Origin: Biomphalaria glabrata | Taxonomy: Eukaryota > Mollusca > Gastropoda > Planorbidae | NCBI RefSeq assembly: GCF_947242115.1 | Contig: NC_074716.1 | Span: forward strand, 12,397,365-12,461,364 | DNA length: 64,000 nucleotides | Reading direction: 5' to 3' | Part shown: positions 40,001 through 51,900 of the stretch, piece by piece | Layout: each line of letters opens with the position of its first letter | Numbering within the stretch: the stretch's first letter is position 1 | Made by a program: the position numbers and the translations under genes | Notes under the pieces: model-generated | What the model saw: the letters and a program-made list of their open reading frames with translations, nothing else | Databases searched by the model: none | Told to the model about the DNA's origin: nothing

Positions 40001-43000
40001 TCTAAAAAGGCAGCACAGAGGCCTTCTTCTGTGTCTCTTACCTCCTTTCTCCCAAAATGGTTGTCAAAAGTGATTGGACTGAGCATGCTGTAAACTAAAT
40101 AACAAGAGACATAAACTAATCCATAAAAGGCATCTATGACATACTTGAATATTTCACAGGGATTTAATGCATAAAATTGATCAGTCAGTGGTATTACATC
40201 TATGTGCATGTGCACTTATTCAGACTTAACTATTAAAATATTTAAATAAAATTTTTATTCATCTTTAAATTGGTTTGGTGGTCTGTTATCTGATGTAATT
40301 ATTTCTTTCCAGTCATCAGAGTAAACTTGCAGAAATGAAGAGAAAGCTGAAAGAATCTGATGAGGTTTGTAGTTTTGCATTGATTTTTTTTTTTTTTGTA
40401 TTTATTGTTGTTGTTGTTTTTTTTTTTTTTTTTTTTTTTCATTTTTATGGTTTGTATGATATATTTCAACTTATACTTGTTTTTTTTTTTTTTTTTTCAT
40501 TTTTTGAGTATCAATGCTATGTTTGTCATATAAATTTACCAAAATTGCTGACACATTTTAAGATACGGATACCTACATTTATAACTTTTAGGCATCAAGT
40601 GAATTTCAAAAACTGAAAATAGAAATCTCAGAATTGGAGAAACAAGAGGAAGAATTCAGAAAGAAAGAAGAAGAGTTAAAGAAGGAGGAGAGAGTAAGTG
40701 TTCCTGTATTTATATGCTGTCATAAATAAATGATACAAAAAATTATATACAGGATCATTTGGATATAGTTTATTGTTGATTTAATGATAATTCAAATTAT
40801 CATTTTAGTTGACTACAGTCTAATTCTCTTTAAAGAAAGACGATTTACTAATGTTTTCATATGAGTATGTTTTTGTAACACTGTGGAATATCACAAATCT
40901 ATGCAAAGCTTTACAATTCACATAATATTATCAACAGCTGACACCACTCAATATTGACACAATCTGCAAAGAAGGAGCTTCCAAAACTGTAAGCCTTTTC
41001 TTTTTTCTTCATTTATATTTATTTTCCAGCTTATTTTTAAAAAATTATGTTTGATAATAAAGAAAAGATTACCAGTGGAATATTAGATCATAAGATTACA
41101 ATTTTTAAATGTAAATGCAATTACTTTATATAAGAATCTAAATGTTGAAGTATATTTCTTGTTTTTTTTTGTTTTGTTAATGAGTGAAAACAATTATTTG
41201 TTTCATTTATTCTACTTTTTTATTCTAAGGTGGAGTTTTTTTTAAATTACTGTTGTTTTAAAATATAAACATGAAACCTCATTTTATAGACTGTTCAAAT
41301 TATAACTATTTCAGCTGATCAATAAAACAGCTCAGCCTCCTAAAGAATTAACAGAGGAAGAAAAAATTCAAAGACAGGTAATATTACTTATTGAAAACTA
41401 ACCAGTTTCAATTTTGAATATTTAAACTAAAGTTCTAAAAACAAAGTTGTTTTATTTTAATTGAACCTTCCACAAAACTTTGGTATAGGATCCAATTAAA
41501 ATACAGAAATTACAGACTCAAAAAAAGCTATTTACACATGAATTTTTTTTTTTTAAATCTGACAATATCAAAAAGTATAAGATTATACTTCCATATTTAA
41601 GCACTATTAAAACTCTTTTTTTGTGTAACTTTCAATAGCACTGCATAGTGCATAACTTGCTCTTGTGAACATTGTATAAAAACAATAGGTTTTTTTTTTG
41701 TCATTTAAAACCAGGACAGCTTCCAATTTTTATAAAGCCAACATTGAATTCATGTTTTGAGTGTAAAAGTTAAAAAAAAAAAAAAAAAAAAAAAAGTTTA
41801 GGTATGACTAAATTATTTTGTATCTTTGAGGGTAGATGCAAAAAAATAATAAAAAAGATAATAGAATACTTGTGTGAGAGAGTGTTACAACATCAGATTG
41901 TTAATTAAAGGACTCTGTCCAAAAAGCAACATGGGGGGTTTGAAATTCAGTGATTGTCTGGAGATTGATTTTTTAGTAGACGAAGAACTATAAAGCTGTA
42001 AAATACTCAGAGATTGTATGAGGGACTATTTCCTAATGATGTACTGGTAATCAAATTCATGGTAAAAAAAAATGTATATATAACAGGGAGGTTGTGGTTG
42101 TTGAAACGTGTGCAGTTTTATTGAAAGTGCAAAGAAAAAAAAGGGGAGATTAGCCAAAATATTTTGTGAGTGTTGTAGCATGAAATAAGAAAAGGGTCCA
42201 GCCCAAAAATATAGATCCTATCAAATGTTTTGCTAAATAACTGTAAAGCAGAAGAATCTCAGACAGACAGTATGCTACACTACTTTCAAGAAGAGCATTA
42301 GCTTTTTAAAATTAGTTTGTCATTTTAGCTCTTGTGTTTGTGTTTATTATCACACGCCTTGAGCCTACATTTTGTTTGTTAACAGCGCTTTGAAAATTAT
42401 TATAGCTTTTATATAGTGCTACTTTCATGCTTATAGCATGCTCAGAGCTCTTTGATCCAATGTCATTTGTGGACCAGTGGGGGGGACGGGGTATCTAGGA
42501 GTTGGTTTTCCGTGCTGCCTTTAGGCGCTCAGTAAACTCACCTCTGCCCAAGTCGAACCTCGAGCTCCCTTCTAGGTAGCCAAGTTCAAGCACACTTAGC
42601 CTCTCGACCATGCTTCCCACAATTATTATATACAATAATTATTATTAAGAATACTCTGAGAGTGTAAATAAGACTATTTATTAAGGTGAGTGGGGGGGGG
42701 GGTGATACTTGAATTTACAGGCTAGCTCGTTTCAATGTAATAGATACTAGAGATATGCTGGCTAAAGGAATGTGCGAGAGGTTGTGGGGGGGGGGGGGCT
42801 TTCTAGTATTTTTAAAAGTAAGAAAATAAAAGGGATGGGTCACTGGCAAATAAAAAAGTATATATTATCTGAGAACAAATTCACGGCTGTAGCAGGTGGG
42901 TAATGCCAGTGTATTTATAAAACGTCAGTACTTCACATTTACTAAGCATTAACATTTACAAAAGCTGTTAGCATTAAAGTATTTGACCAAGAATAAAATG

Positions 43001-46000
43001 TAATAAAGAGGAGAATAAGCAAGAAAATGCACAAGAGTCTTAAAGAGAGAATTATGGTATATAAATGATAATAGGTTATTAACAAATATTATTTTATATT
43101 GAAAAATTTATTTTTAACAAAACTAAGCTAAATAAGTAGTTAATTGTATATTTTATATATATATATATATATGCTAAAAAAAAAAGGAGAATTTTAAACT
43201 TTTTTTTTTTAACATTTGGTGACATTTAGAAGTAAAAATTTTTAAAGTATGATTTAAACAAGGGCAAATTCTGATTTGTTTACAGCAAGAGTTTACCAAA
43301 AAGTACAAGAAAGAGATTCAGAAGTATGGCATGTTACAGAAGTGGGACGACAGTAAACAGTACTTACAAGAACATAATTACTTAGTCTGTGAAGAGACGG
43401 CCAACTACCTTGTTATTTGGTGCATAGACCTGGAGGTGGAAGAGGTGAGCCTTTAACTAAAACAACATTGTTTTGAACTTGAAATTGTGATCAAAAAGTA
43501 AAAATATGCAGCTAAACCTTATAATATTGTTCTTTAACATTAAAAGATAAAAGTAAAGTTCCCTTTCAGATCTTGTGATCTATAGGGCAGGTAATGTAAA
43601 GGTCATCTGTTTCTGTGACCCTTGGTTAATGAGGGTGTCATGTGGATAGCACAACAACCAACTGCCTTTACTTTTACCCAACTTATGTCAGGTACCCATT
43701 AGAGCTGGGTGGACTGAAATTAAAAATCCCAGGATTCCAACTTTGAACTTTTCTTTCCACTGCAATATGCTTTACCATTCAGCCACCGCACCTCCTATTA
43801 AAAAATAAAAGCTATTTTATTTTTATGTATATATCTTACATTATAGTTCTTTAACATTAAAAGATAAAAGCATTTTTATATCTTTGTTTATATATATATA
43901 TATATATTACCCTATTTACTAGCACAGCATTGTAAAATGCATCATGCACAGCTATGTTGTTAGAAGTTAACAGTTTCAATGAAAATCTTTTTCTCAGAAA
44001 CATGAGTTGATGAAACATGTTAGTCATCAGTGCATTGTCATGCAGTTCATTTTGGAACTGGCCAAAAGCCTCAAGACAGATCCTCGAAGTTGTGTTGGTG
44101 CATTTTTCTCAAGGTAGGTGAAAACTATCTTTGAGAGGACTTCCTTAAAAGTACATTCTGTTAAATTGACACTGCCAGAAAATGTTTCTATTTTTTATTT
44201 CAAAATTAGTCAAATGAATGGCAAATATTTATTTTTTGTATACAATTTTGTTTTTAAGAAAAAGAAAAAATCAACAACTTTAACTTGTATGAGTTGAACA
44301 AGAACTGGTAGTCATACTGTGATATCAGGCCTTAAGATCATCTTCAAATCTATTAGCCATTTCAGCTAATGTTGTCTCTTAATAAGGAATTGTTTGTCTT
44401 CTGTTTAGAATTAAACTTGGTGAAAAACAATACACGGATGCTTTCAATGATGAGCTGGAGGCTTTTAGAGGCAGAATTGAGGAAAGAGCAAAAATAAGAA
44501 TTGAAGAAGCAATGAAAGAATATGAAGAGGTACTTCACTTGAAAGTTTACACAATTTCTTCAATTGTTTTCTCAATATTTTTGTTAAGTAATTGCTCTTA
44601 CAGTAAGATGTTTTTTTTTTATTTCATCTACATTTAAAAAAAAAAGGTCAGTAGTTTGAGAGGGGGAAAAATGTAATGCCTTTCTATTTTTGCAAAACAA
44701 AATTTGTATGTCCATGTTGAATTTCTTAGTTATGAGCTTTCAATGAAAGCTTTTCATTGAACTATTTCAAACTAGTCACACTTCCCTATTGTTTGTCTTG
44801 CCAGCACTATTAAAATTTGCCAATTTTGTTCTGTAATAAGTTCATGTACCTTTCATATATTACTTATTAAAATTAATGAAATGGCAATGTTTTTGATTTT
44901 GAAGATTAGAGATGAGTGTGGTTTTTTATATAACTTACTATGCAAACCCAGTTGCAGCCTTCATTTTTTACCATATCTGATTTAAAGCATTTGTCCTCAT
45001 GTTTTCTTTTTGGCTTTTGCACTATTCTTTGGCAAGGGTTTTTGTTTTTGGGGCCTCAAATGTGTGTACCAAGACAACAATTTACCACTAATAAGCATAC
45101 AAAGTTTTTTCTTTTCTTCACCAACTGCAGGTGTCATAAAGTTTTAGTATAATCATGTCTAGATAAAACCAGTACAACTATTTCTATTTAAAATATCCAT
45201 TTTTAAGTATGATATTTCTCAGTCTCATGTCAAATGCTGTGTGGTCTCACATAGACTGGTGTAGTGTAATGCAGAGGTGATGCTAATGTTGCAAGTGTTG
45301 CCCTGCAAGTAAAAGATGTTACGCTACATAAAATTATGCCGAAACTAGACATGTGGGGCATGGTGGCCTTGTAGTAGAAAGTGCTTGGCTTCGTACCAAT
45401 GGATCATGAGTTGAAGTTATTCTTTAGCTTTTTAAATCTACAATTATCACAAGAATATAAAGTTAAATTACAATTTTAGAAATTGATAAGAAAGTCACAT
45501 TTGTAAAATGGAAGTTAAAAATGTATAGACTAACATCAAATTTTTTCTGTAAAATCTACAGTTCTAGTTGAATTTTTTAATTTTTCTTTTTGCAGCCTTT
45601 TTACAAAGTGCTACCAATGTTAGCATAAAAAAAAGAGGATACTTTAATTTCAACTTAAAAAAACAAACAAACAATATTTCGTTTTACTTTACAGGAAGAG
45701 CGTAAAAAAAGACTGGGGCCTGGTGGCTTAGATCCTGAAGAAGTAATGCAGACCTTGCCTGAGGTAAGAAGTTATGTGGCTGGTCAATATCAGTGTAACA
45801 GTTTTAGTTCATTTGCTGAGCTTGCATGTTGAAAAAAAGGAAGGAAATTATGCCTGAACCAATAGTTCCTAGAAATATGATGCAATGAAAAGAACTTAAA
45901 TTGTGCAAATCAGTGAACTTTAATACTGACCATTGAGAAGACATAGCCCTAGACCGCACTAGAAGGAGAGAGACACTGACCAAGAAAGCTATGGACAGCA

Positions 46001-46747
46001 AAAAAAACGTGGGCCTCAGCTCTGGAAGAAAAGTGTGCCATCTGAAAAAGCGAAAGTCACCTTAACCTGCGATATTTGTGGACTGGAGTGTCTCTCCAAA
46101 ATCGGGCTCCACAGCCATTTTGAAGCATTGGGTATAATATTTTGGTTAAAAGAAAATGGCGAATCAAATACAGTTGAATAATGGGCAGTCCTGACCAGGG
46201 CACGAACTAAGGACCCTCTGATTTAACAACCCATTGTACAGAGAATAGCCATAAATATGTTAGATGTTTGCATTGTTCATTGGTTCAGCACTTAGCTTCA
46301 CATTTGTTTATCATTGGTTTATTGTATTAGATGATTTCTAATGTTTCAAAAAGATAATGAATTGCTAGTTTATTATTATAATTTATGTCTTTAATATTTA
46401 CATTTTCTTGAAATAACCACTGGAAAGTTTTATTAAGTACCAAAGTATTGTTGAAAGTATTAGCATGCCAGTTTTATAAATTTACATTGAATATTAATTC
46501 TTGTCATACACTTTATGATCAGAAATTGAGGAAGTGCTTTGAGTCTCAAGATATTGAGCTGCTACAGAAAACAGTTGCAGAAATGCCTCAGGAAGAAGCT
46601 AAATACCATATAGAGCGCTGCATCGACTCAGGGCTCTGGGTACCCGGTGGTGGAGATGATGATAAAACTGAAGAAGCTAAAGAAGGGGAAAGTGCCAGTG
46701 GGGCAACCAAAGAGTCTGGCGATGAAGTTTATGATGAGGTGAACTGA
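37062..46747 (+). CDS. CDC37: Hsp90 co-chaperone CDC37
   Basis: Cytosolic co-chaperone that delivers protein kinases to Hsp90. Exons: 37062-37100, 39597-39730, 40313-40364, 40592-40693, 40938-40988, 41315-41377, 43286-43444, 43998-44113, 44409-44529, 45695-45763, 46523-46747. These give 376 aa (human 378). The N-terminus [13 protein letters not shown] joins [16 protein letters not shown], matching the conserved kinase-binding start; the serine in ISDDED is at the CK2 site known in the family. A charged coiled coil follows (exons 3-4). The Hsp90-binding centre reads [34 protein letters not shown] and [11 protein letters not shown]. The C-terminal domain has [18 protein letters not shown] and [16 protein letters not shown], then an acidic tail. 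The frame is intact. Poly(A) signal AATAAA at 46782-46787. Intron 1 carries hAT and LINE insertions. Confidence 0.97.
37275..37860 (+). mobile_element. LINE 3' end with C2H2 tail, in CDC37 intron 1
   Basis: From about 37430 broken frames read [20 protein letters not shown] and the ESTW...A.D segment of LINE C-termini. A finger remnant (37735-37800) and CACTCAGCCTTAATCTTCGG follow. The hairpin TCTTCGGAATCGAAGG closes it at 37824-37839. 37275-37370 (GTGTTGAATGGTCTTCAACC, CGCCCCTTT, GCGCCCCCC) may be a separate hAT-like terminus. Confidence 0.7.
37888..38937 (+). mobile_element. Left-truncated copy of the nested hAT-type element
   Basis: Collinear with 32933-34351: AGTAACTGGCGCCTAAACCA, TTGGCTTGCTACCCACC, ATGACCATTAG, CAGGATAAATATTTAAAGG, TCGTAGAC...CCC and the end TTTGGGAATCACTG. 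It lacks the LINE insert found at 33134-33531, so it serves as an empty paralogous site. The left terminus is missing. Confidence 0.8.
38940..39595. other. CDC37 intron 1, AT-rich remainder
   Basis: AGATCT-type words near 38940-39080, then unremarkable sequence up to the acceptor at 39596. Confidence 0.4.
41378..42395. other. CDC37 intron 6, nothing recognised before the SINE
   Basis: AT-rich; a run of about 24 A at 41771-41794 and (TA)n near 42074 are the only features seen. Confidence 0.4.
42398..42616 (-). mobile_element. SINE family B, CDC37 intron 6
   Basis: Inverted copy of 24497-24725: TATAGCTTTTATATAGTGCT, CCACTGGTCC (inverted), AGTTGGTTTTCCGTGCTGCC, GTCGAACCTCGAGCTCCC and TAGGTAGCCAAG. 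The tRNA-like head is at the high-coordinate end. Poly-G runs at about 42480, 42690 and 42790 lie in or near it. Confidence 0.75.
43529..43870 (-). mobile_element. SINE family A (copy 4) with perfect 25-bp target duplication, CDC37 intron 7
   Basis: The SINE body (43554-43796) shows CCTTTCAGATCTTGTGATC, GGGTGTCATGTGGATAGC, CCCAACTTATGTCAGGTACC and the tRNA-like head near 43760-43796 on the minus strand. It is bracketed by an exact 25-bp direct repeat starting GTTCTTTAACATT (43529-43553 and 43846-43870). About 49 bp of AT-rich DNA lies between the SINE head and the right repeat. Confidence 0.8.
44880..44990 (-). mobile_element. LINE 3' tail (C2H2-tail group), CDC37 intron 9
   Basis: ATGGCAATG, TTTTGATTTTGAAGATTA, GATGAGTG, then CAAACCCAGTTGCAG and CCATATCTGATT: a decayed copy of the tail at 60055-60260 (minus). 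Confidence 0.65.
45354..45425 (+). mobile_element. tRNA-like SINE head fragment
   Basis: GGGGCATGGTGGCCTTGTAG, AAAGTGCTTGGCTTCG and ATGAGTTGAAGTTATTC resemble the head of the tRNA-derived SINEs in this window in plus orientation, heavily mutated in the B box. Confidence 0.4.
45895..46140 (+). mobile_element. LINE C-terminal fragment with intact C2H2 finger, CDC37 intron 10
   Basis: Plus strand reads ERHTDQE..., then [20 protein letters not shown] and finger [20 protein letters not shown] (about 46065-46127). The finger resembles that of the LINE at 23402-24480 but belongs to another subfamily; a third is seen at 61500-61560. Confidence 0.7.
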
Positions 46748-47863
46748 GTAAATAACTGTTAGTTTTGGTGTATTTCATTGAAATAAAATTATCTTCAAAT
46801 GATGACAAACATCACCATGTATACAATTACCAATGCTAAATTGTATTTGTCATAGATTACATGCATCTTTCATTTTCCTCATGATGTTTATACAAGTATG
46901 GCTGTATAAAAAGGTTTATTTTAATATCTATTGTTCATTTTGTTTCATATTCACATTTTGTTGACTTGTTCATATTCATGAATTTCTGCTTTCACCAAAA
47001 GGAATTATTTTGAGATTAGCATATGTCTTGAAGATCCAATGTCTGTCATACTCTCCTTTTTTATTTTGTTCCTTTTTCTCACCAAATTTTTATTGTTTTC
47101 CAGTTGAGACTTGAAGCTTTGTATTAATTATAAACATTTGATCTTTCACTAACTACTACATTAGAAGTATAAATGTCTGAACATTTGTATTTATATAAAA
47201 AAAAAGAATAGCCCATAATTAAATACATCTAGCTTCAATCATCAAATTCATTTTAAATGTACTATTATTATTAAAATTTTTATTTTCATTAATTTTTTAG
47301 TGTCTGTTTTTGTTTTATAATCTACTATCAGTCAATTGAATCCTAGCAAAAGCTTCCTTAGTCTTCAGAAGAAAACCAAACAATTTGGAAATATTGAGTA
47401 ATGTATTGAAATATGGAGCAGCACTGAAACATTGTAGTCCTTTAAAAAAAAAAATCAAGCATTAAATATGTAATTCCTCTTCCAAATATAAAACAATTGA
47501 AAGAAAAAAAAAACACTTGCTGCCACGTTTTATAACACTCATAGGAAAAAGATAAGCCTTTGTTAAACAGTATCTCAATACTATCATCTTTCTTTGCTGA
47601 TTCGGCTTTTTGTCCCCTTAATGGAATTCAGACTTTTAGAAAGTTATCAAGCACACAAGATGAAGATGTACTTAAAATGAATGCAATGTGCTCCAGTGGC
47701 TACATACAGTACCAGTTGAAAGAAAAGAAAAAAACTAGTCTGCAATAAATAACAAACAGTGAACTTAAAATAACTCCTTTATATTCAACACAGTTTCAAA
47801 TGTAGACATGCAACCATTATGAAGTTCAATAAAAGTACAGTAAATCTGGCATGAATGTAAAAA
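46748..47863. other. Gap between convergent CDC37 and PWP1 genes (3' UTRs)
   Basis: CDC37 poly(A) signal at 46782-46787. On the minus strand the first clear AATAAA after the PWP1 stop is at 47278-47283; an AATATA variant lies near 47780. No third gene or repeat recognised. Confidence 0.5.
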
Positions 47864-48867
47864 TCACATTGGCACAGTGTGTTTCTTCTTTCTCTTTCTC
47901 TTTTTTTTCTTTGCCAACCCTCCGTTGGTTGACTGTGAAGCTTTGATAAGACCCCTGTCTCCTGCCAACATTTCCTCTTCTTCTGCCATGTCTTCATCAT
48001 CATCCATGTTGAGATCAGCCATGGCATCAGCAGCTGTGTCTTCTGGCAAATCTTCATCATCACCAGCACACTCAGCAGCAAGAGGGGCTGGCATCCTGGA
48101 TAGAAAGTGTCTCCTGACTAGTAAAAAAAAGTATGAAGTTGTTTTTATTTTATTTTCAAAAATGAGTACAACTATTTAATAATTCACACAAAAGTAAAAA
48201 CATTTTTATAAAAATCAAATTTAACAAAATTTTTATGACAGGAAATAGACAATTATTAAATCTATTAACCTCAACCCATTAATGTCTCCTAATCTAAATG
48301 TCCATTAAAAACTTTAATAAATTAAAGAAATGTCTACTCCAATATTATACATTTAACCTTAATCAGGTACAATCCAAGCCATATTTGTAATATTGTAATT
48401 TTAGTTTTCATCAAATAAAATTAGGCCCTATGTTAAAATCATGTCAATACCAATACAACACTGTTACACTACACCATCGATGGAGAAAAAGTGACCAAGA
48501 CTGATAGCTGTATCCAACTTTTCAGGTCTGCTAATTTGACTTCTGCTTTATCAAATCATTCAATATCCTGTTTGTTTTATATTGTTCTTTAAAAGAAGTT
48601 TAGATTTTGTCAACTTGTTTCATTTAAGTATTTAACCCACACAAATAGTAGTAATATTTTTATCACTCTATCTTATAAACTGTTCATAGTATGCACTAGA
48701 GCATGGCTGTAATCTCCTTTATATAGTCTTAGTTTGAAAGCTGGAGAAAAATTAGCTTTTTTTCATGCAGCGTTAGAAAAAGTCAAAAGCAATATATATT
48801 TTTTTTTCATAATTAGAATTTCAGTGTATCAGACTTCACAGATCTAAATAGCACCAGAATAATTACA

Positions 48868-48902
<35 letters not shown>

Positions 48903-51900
48903 TATGTAGAGAGAGAGATGTATGATCTTGAGAAACTGTTACAGAAAATGCATTCCACTAGGCATGTCAATTTGTATCCCAAACTCTAGGTATTAATAAC
49001 AGAAAATTGATGAAAAAGTTAGTAACAAATACCTGCAGCACTCTCTCGTATATCCCATACTTTAAAGTCTTTATTCCCACCAATAGCAAAAACAAAAGGA
49101 TGATCAGGATTACAGGAGACACAATGAAGAATGTCCTAAAATAATAATAATAATAAATAAATATATAGCGAGTATCTTTGTAATATAACCACAAAAGGAA
49201 AACAGTAACACAAAGTGGGCATTATTTCCAAGGGAGAGAAGAATTAGTGAGCAGACACAATATTTTCTCATGTCATTACCATTTTCAAATTCCTGCTAAG
49301 AATCAATGAAGGTTTACTGTCCTGAATGTCCCACACTTTGAGATATTTGTCTGGTGATGTGGTCACTAAAAGGCCTGGTATCTGGGAGCTTAAACTGATA
49401 CCTGAAATGTAGGTGCAGTATGCACATTAATTGTAATTTGGCAAAAAAACACACCAAAGTATGCTTTTTTAACATGACAATTAATAGGCTTCATGAAGCC
49501 ACATCAACTACTAATAGGTAGACTGATATTTGTATATGGACAATTCTTGCCTTTTGATTACTACAATGCATTTTTTAACACTGCAATTTTTAAAACATTC
49601 AGAAGTGAAAAATATATTTAAACCTCATCTTAATTTTTTTAAAGGACCTATGCAAATGGTACATTTACTGAAGAAAAAAAAAGAAACTTTGATCTAGGAA
49701 TACCTGTAACCCCCTGCTCATGTGCTGACAAAGTGAATAAAGGCTTCTCTTGTCTTACATCTACTTCATAAAGCATCCCTTTCTCTGTACTAGCCTAGAA
49801 GACAGGAATACATTCAAAATGGATGGCAATGACATTTTCTAAAAAATGTTACTATGCTGATAAAACAAAAGTCTAGGGCAAGTGTTTCTAATTTCTCAAA
49901 AGCTATATTTTGTTATAACACACACAGGTGTACAAAATGGAGAATGCTAAGCACTCAAATAATTTTGAAAACAGGATTGATGAGAGAAATCAGAGCTGGT
50001 CTTTACCTTTTGAAAAAGGCAGAAACTTATGGAACAGATAATAGACACTGTTACATCTTTATGAACCAAATGAAGAACAGAAATAAAGTCAAGAAGTGTG
50101 CCTGGTCAAGCATGACATGAGCCATGTGTACCTTCTACTTTTCATTAGGAAAGTATTGTAGCTTGCTTAAGAATATGCAATGAACTTCAGTGATTCCATA
50201 TAACCCTGATAGGCAAGTTCAATTTATATTGTTATATACAAAGTGATTTTTTTTTATAGAATTAACAAATAAAATTTATTAAGAGATTTTTTTTTTAATT
50301 AGATAGTAAAACATGATTAATTTGTTAGGCCAGAGATTCTGTTAAGAAAACAACACATTCATTGATTCTTTCAAACAAGGCATCAACAAGTATAATTTAC
50401 TTTTATACAAATGTTAAAATTATTTTGTTTTATTACAAAACAAAAACTTACCAAGAAATGAAAAGGAGACAAATGATTCCATAATGCTCTTTCAATTTCA
50501 CCATCAAACTTCCATTTTTTAACACTGTCCAGAGGACTTCGACAATCTGTCACGGCAGCATAACTGCACAATAATTAAGTATCATGGATCATTATCAATT
50601 TTCACCTTACATCTACGTTTAGGGATAAAATAGACTTATTTTTATATAAATTCCTATAATTAGACAGACATTCAATGTTAAAAAAGCAAAGTCATACTTG
50701 TCGAAAGAACCCGTTAAAAGTAATTGCTGCTCAACTGGATGCCACGTAACACATTGAACCTAAATATAAAAGGATGGAAAGTAATTACCTATATTGTTCA
50801 AATTCCAACAAGTGACAACTCACACACAAATACATATTAACCTGTGCTGAGAAATTAGTTAAACTCTTCTGTTACATAGATAATTGTGGAATTTAATGAC
50901 AGCCAAATGAATAATCAAGTTTAAATAAAAAATGAACAAATGGAAACATAACTTGTCAATTTGTACGATGCAATATGGCAAAGCAGACTTTATAATTGAC
51001 CCTACCAGCCCTCAGTCCAAATATCTAACTTTCCCCCATTCCTGAGCTCCCAAGAGGCAAGACCCAATTTTTCTCATCTTTCTAGCTCTAGATCTAATTA
51101 AGTTCAATCTTTCTCTTTTCAATCGAGCTGTCACTGTCAATAAAAGAAAAAACATTTTTTTTTAACAAAATTTTGACTTTTTAAGTCTAAATTAACTAAA
51201 ATATCAATTAATTTTAGGGTTATTACAAGCCGGATGCATGCCTCAGATTTTATTGCGAAGTTTCTAAAAAATTTCTTTTACATAAATCCATTTATGTTAA
51301 AACATGCTGCGATGAAATGGGGACAGCCATTTTAAATGGTTAATATAAAAGTTTCACCACAATTAGTTTTTTATTTTTAAATACAGACACTATTGTTCTA
51401 CATCTGCATAGAGTAAAAAAAAATCCTGTTTTAAAGGGTTCACGAATTTAGGCAGTCTAAAGAATTCCCACAAAAGCGGGTTCTCAGGCTAGGGATGAAC
51501 CATAATGTCTCTAGAGCTTGCTGACACTGTGTTGAGCTGAAGAAGTGTTTACCTCTTTTTCATGATGCTTCAAAGTGGAGACAACTTTCCCTTCTGCTAA
51601 GTCCCATAAACAAACTGTTCTATCAGCTGAGGCACTGGCTAAAACATTTCTGAAAATTATAGTCATAATATAAATTCAAACAAGGAGTTTTCTGGAAGAT
51701 GCTTAGATAGCAAGACATTTTAACATCCAAGTAAATGAAAGATGCATTACCTAACATTTCTATTCCAAGAAAGATCAAGAACTGAACTGCTATGACCATC
51801 AGTCAGGTTATCTTTCTGAAGAAAAAAAAAAAAAAAAAATTTAAAAAGAAAATTTTATTTACAATACTATTAAAAAAGTGGTGCTTACTTATTTATCAAC

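Noticed and set aside
40335-40616. 93-aa phenylalanine/valine-rich protein
   Set aside because: Read-through of CDC37 exon 3 into a poly-T intron.
47785-48081. Alternative minus-strand frame as the true PWP1 C-terminus
   Set aside because: Not preferred: it needs the second acceptor and gives a Cys/Leu/Lys-rich tail without the acidic-basic layout; kept as a finding because both acceptors are plausible.
47877-48179. 100-aa plus-strand protein
   Set aside because: Antisense of the PWP1 last exon, whose acidic and basic codons read as Ser/Phe runs.
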